A stretch of DNA of 64,000 nucleotides, taken from positions 1,116,001 through 1,180,000 of the forward strand of contig NC_088961.1 of NCBI RefSeq assembly GCF_010111755.1, read 5' to 3'. This stretch comes from Nakaseomyces glabratus. Its lineage: Eukaryota > Ascomycota > Saccharomycetes > Saccharomycetales > Saccharomycetaceae. The position numbers were made by a program, and so were the translations under genes. Of this stretch, positions 60,231 to 64,000 are shown one piece after another. Each line of letters begins with the position of its first letter. Position 1 is the stretch's first letter. The notes below the pieces were generated by a model, which saw only the letters and a program-made list of their open reading frames with translations, had not been told where the DNA came from and did not search any database.

Positions 60231-61986
60231 TTGTCTTGTTATCTTTCTTTTGCCCATGTAACCAAATAAATTACTTAGGCCGAGTCATAGCGTCTTACAA
60301 AGTTGTTCTTTGCATACCAATACATTTACAGTAATGACTAACAGAAATGACTTACGCAATACAACTTTACAGGGATGACTTACATATCTCTCAACAAAAC
60401 TACCCGCACGTACAGCCTGTCAGTGGAAGAAGAGGCACCAGTCGGCTTATATTTCACTTATCGTCACGCTCTTACTACATATACCAGCTTTCCCGGAAAG
60501 TACCGAATCTATGATTTGCTATTTTGCATTTCCCGAGATCTGAATCTCGGTATCGCCCTTGCTATATTTGTGAAGGGCCAATCTCTTAATCTCTATACCT
60601 TATTCTGATTTTGACTTTGATGGTCCCCATTATTAACAAGATTCAGCTAACAAAGCACCGTACAAATCCTTATTTTATAGTTATTTCTACGGTACTGTAA
60701 CTGCTATCACAGATAAATGACTGTACAACAATCTACTACATATGGCCTTCCGTTTCTCCCTTACATGTTCCAAGGCCATTTCAGAGGATTTTCCGTTCTT
60801 TGTTGGAAGAAAAAAATGTGAACTAAAAAAAAGGCAAATCCATAGACAAGTGTTCGCAGCAGCCCCTAACCATTCTTTCCTTCTTAATCCACATCTTTAC
60901 ATCTCCACACTCATTTATGACTTTCTTTTCGCTCGATCTGACAAGGAAGCCCCCCCCAGAAGGTAACGAATCAGGCATAAGTGCTTACATGCTGTCTGTG
61001 CAGCAATCTCGCACTGCCTAGAACATGGTGCTTCCCCGCGACTCCTCTCTGCCGAGATACAATGCCACCACTTCCCCGGAAAAATTAAAAATCTAAGAAA
61101 GTTATTTGTCATCTATTTTAAACTCGATTCGGTTTTTTGCTACTTTAGTTTCTTCCGGATTATGGAAGACAGCTCTACGGAATATTCTAACGAAACCTAA
61201 GAAGGTTGACACCGAATTTAAAAATGTAAGGACAGAGAAGAACCTGTAGTTCCGATTTATTTCAAAAAAGTTATCAGTACTTTAAGGGGGGGCAGAGGGG
61301 TTTAGCCAAGATTGTCATTTAATTTGTACGCTTGTTTGTCTGCGGACTATATTATACTATTTCTTTTGAAAGTCAAAGCCTTTTTTTAACTTCACCAACC
61401 ATATGCCCACAGTTTCACTGGGAAAGGAATTGTGAATCATCCTCACATATTTCAGCTGGTAGACACTCAGAATAGTGTGATCTGTTGCTATTCTGCATGA
61501 AAATTGCCTCAATTAGAAACAAGCTTCTTTTCTTTTGATGTTTGGGGCTAGTGCACTGGGGATTCTCTGGCGTTGTGCGTCTGCCAGATACCGTATTCGT
61601 ATTCTACACAAAGGGATCTTTTGTTTTTTCCCTCGCAATATGGGAAATGTCAAGACTTGTGTGCTTGCGTTGTACACTTTTTTCTTACAATTCTCGATTA
61701 AGTGTGGCAGGAGCGGAATATATCCCACGGAAGGGGGCCAGGTCCACACCATTTGTCCTAATCTAGATCTCAGAATTTCAGAGAGTAGAGGAACTGGCGC
61801 ATGGAATACTCCGAGCCAGGTTATGTGGTAATAACACTTCGCAACTTGCGTTTGTGCAGCTCTTTGTCAACATGGCTCTGGATCTTGCGTAGAAAGAATG
61901 GTGTGAAAACGGGTCCATGATTGCTCTCTAATTTCTAATAAAAGACCCCTTCCATGCTCACTTATGGTTTAGTGATCCACTAAAAA

Positions 61987-62010
61987 GCTTAGCAGCTTAG
62001 CAGCTTAGCA
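61987..62010. repeat. Three perfect 8-bp tandem repeats (GCTTAGCA)
   Basis: GCTTAGCA is repeated exactly three times. About 80 bp further, TGTCGAGG is duplicated at 62093-62108. Both have 8-bp periods. Confidence 0.9.
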
Positions 62011-62673
62011 GGTATTTCTCAAGAGACGGATTGAGGCGTTTACATAATGTCGAAGGAAGAAAAGGGGGATGCACAGAAAAGCTAGATAACAATGTCGAGG
62101 TGTCGAGGTGGTCGGTGTTTTCATCTTTGGCCGTATTGCTCATGGTAATCAAATCTACAGAATTTGCGCACAATATTTGAAAGCTGTAAAGTTTGACAAA
62201 TCTAGCGGGAACTGACGAAATATATTTCACATGTACATCTCATAAAAACAAAAACAAAACTGCCCAGGCAGTGCAGTTGTTGTGCAATCGCGCTCATTAA
62301 CTAATATTGAAGGAGAGGGTTTCATATGTAAAACAAGACTTCGGATATGAAGCAAAACAACCCTTGTATCAACAATTATCGAATATCCCGCAAAATATAA
62401 TGCCAATTTGTAGTCTCTCCGCTATTTTTGTGTGAATTGAAAGCAATTTCTATATTGGAATGTTTGTGGGATGTACTGTCTTTTCTAAGCGCAGTCGGCA
62501 GTAAATATCGGGCAAAGGGCACTCTACTTGTATTTATAGACTTTATTCCGTTTTCGGGATCATAACCTAAAATGGATATCATTGTCGGACTACTTGTGCT
62601 GCTCTGCTGTACACGTATGAAAGAAAGGGTCAAAAAAGAGACAATTTCAACTTTGTGAGGCAATAATATCGGC

Positions 62674-62681
62674 TCCACGGA
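62674..62681. promoter_or_regulatory. Pleiotropic drug response element TCCACGGA
   Basis: Exact match to the Pdr1/Pdr3 site TCCRYGGA. It is about 5.7 kb upstream of NRG1 and at least 1.3 kb from any gene beyond the window. A single 8-mer in 7 kb can be chance. Confidence 0.4.
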
Positions 62682-64000
62682 AAGAACAAGCGATCGTTAC
62701 GACTTGCTTTTGCTCCCTTTCTGTAATAACCACACTTAGTACGCTTCAATAATCGTGGAAGAAGTGTAATTCCAACTTGTGTGTCTTTGCCATTATGTCA
62801 CCCATCGAAGATGGGCCCTCAGGCAATAGCTTTTTCCTTTTTCCTTTTCCCTTTTTCTTTGTTCTTCGTTGTCAAGGGTTTATGTGTTATTATACCAGGA
62901 CCTAGATACATTTTGTGTAATACCCACTGCAACATACATTGTATTACCCTTACAAGGAAGGACAATATCTAGCCTGTCAATACAGTGGGATAGGTATTAA
63001 GAAAAAACAAAAAACAAAATGAAACTGCATACAAGCTCCACTCTCCCTAGAATAGAGTCCAGCCCATCACGGAAAAACTATAAACTACCGGATGAACTTA
63101 CAGCTTAGGTTATAAGGATCATATAGAATAAGAAAAAAAAAGGAGCAGAACAGTAGAGGAAGGGGTATGGAAGAGGTCTAGCACAACTCTGTGGCTGTGG
63201 AATGATTAACCCATTTCCAAGAATCCTTTCAGTATCTGAGCCTCTTTTTTTTTTCTAACTCCCCTCCCCCCTCGTCCCGCTCTCTATTAGTCCATTTTCT
63301 TTTTAGTGATCTTCTCTTCTAACATTGCTTCAAGAGCCTTCAAAATGACTTACGGGTTAACAATTTTTCAATTTTTCAGCATTCAATTTTTAGATAAAAT
63401 CGTAAATCGACCCTATCAGAATTTGAGATACCGTTGTGGGGACTTTAAAACTACATTATTACAGGGATGGGGGAGAGGGAAGAAAAACTATATGAAGCAA
63501 GTACAAACATTAATTTTTGATCAAAAACGGCCAAGACCGAGATCTGATTTTTTTGTTCTTTTGAGACCTTTCTGTATCTCCCTTCCCCTTACATTGTTAT
63601 TTCCTTATTTGATTTTCAAATGAATCAGAGCAAGATCATCTTTCTAGTCTCTTCCCTTTCTTTACTAAGCGAAATAAAAAACACTTGGAAAGAAAATCGC
63701 TTTATCTTACTTTGCATTACTTTTACAAAAAGAGTGTATTACAGCTACGGGTAAGTGGGATGTTATATCCATACCTTGTCCATAGAAAATGTATCGTCTT
63801 TCAACTTCAAGTGCCAGTACTAAATGGGGTATGTCTATATGATAACACTCAATGACTGCCACATACTTAAAATTGTCTTTCACAATCTATTTCATACTCT
63901 TCTTTCTGATGATGATTATTGTAACAAGTACCTCAAGTATTAGTCAATTCTTACACATTCGCAATATTGGTTATCATACCGTTTATTCTCCTCGCTACAA

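Larger units (their letters stand above)
56936..64000. other. 7-kb region without a convincing gene, upstream of NRG1
   Basis: No frame longer than about 105 codons, none with recognisable domains, and those on opposite strands overlap. The sequence is AT-rich with many T-runs, scattered C/G runs (near 60950 and 61286), short tandem repeats, three ATGACT(T/A)A words within 60334-60378, and one PDRE. It begins at the NRG1 start codon and reaches the window end, so it is at least 7.06 kb. In S. cerevisiae the next gene is HEM13; its start is not in view. It probably holds a very long NRG1 control region, perhaps with a noncoding transcript. Confidence 0.7.

Noticed and set aside
61513..61831. 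Frames of 79-98 codons on both strands in the 7-kb region
   Set aside because: Mutually overlapping, no conserved motif, base composition no different from surrounding spacer.
62376..62678. 100-codon minus-strand frame in the 7-kb region
   Set aside because: Starts at GTG, has no recognisable domain, and overlaps the PDRE-like site.

Overview
The window is nuclear DNA from a budding yeast (Saccharomycotina). Evidence: compact intron-poor genes, one ribosomal-protein gene with a yeast-type intron, two intronless yeast tRNAs, a box C/D snoRNA, and about twenty proteins that align by eye with Saccharomyces cerevisiae proteins in conserved order. The order is that of a post-whole-genome-duplication lineage. 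Gene content and product sizes fit Nakaseomyces glabratus (Candida glabrata) best; the species name is inferred from memory, not from a search. No transposon, LTR, CRISPR array, virus or bacterial-type operon was seen.

Layout. Bases 1-217 hold the 3' end of a histone H2B gene. Bases 1295-12815 are one block matching S. cerevisiae YKL113C-YKL122C, inverted as a unit: RAD27 (flap endonuclease), APN1 (AP endonuclease), PRR1 (kinase), SBA1 (p23 co-chaperone), VPH2 (V-ATPase assembly), OAC1 (mitochondrial carrier), DGR2 (WD40), SRP21 (SRP subunit). At about 12.8-13.0 kb the order switches to YDR022C-YDR043C in the same relative orientation: ATG31, tRNA-Val(UAC), SES1, RPS11 (intron), NSI1, VPS54, REG1, RAD28, PST2, MRH1, LYS14, tRNA-Leu(UAA), a small cysteine-rich gene, EHD3, an AKL1-type kinase, KRS1, ENA1, RSM10, snR47 and NRG1. 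The AKL1-type kinase lies in the sister block (YBR059C) in S. cerevisiae, and ARO3 and MIC14 are absent here, so the two lineages lost different duplicates.

There are no operons; genes share promoters or terminators. Divergent promoters serve SBA1/VPH2 (with a perfect heat-shock element), DGR2/SRP21, ATG31/SES1, PST2/MRH1, AKL1/KRS1 and ENA1/RSM10. RAD27 has two MluI cell-cycle boxes, and PST2 a perfect Yap1-type site.

Most notable: (1) a box C/D snoRNA at 54156-54266 (minus) with perfect guides for 18S A619 and 25S A2220, i.e. snR47; (2) a 7-kb stretch without a convincing gene upstream of NRG1; (3) an unexplained GC-rich, repeat-containing island at about 16.2-16.85 kb between SES1 and RPS11; (4) arrays of GCCCTAGG motifs at 12-13 bp spacing in both the ENA1 and MRH1 promoters; (5) a strong stem-loop at 41597-41650; (6) an RPS11 intron whose only perfect branch point is about 176 nt from the 3' splice site. 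No wholly new protein system was found.
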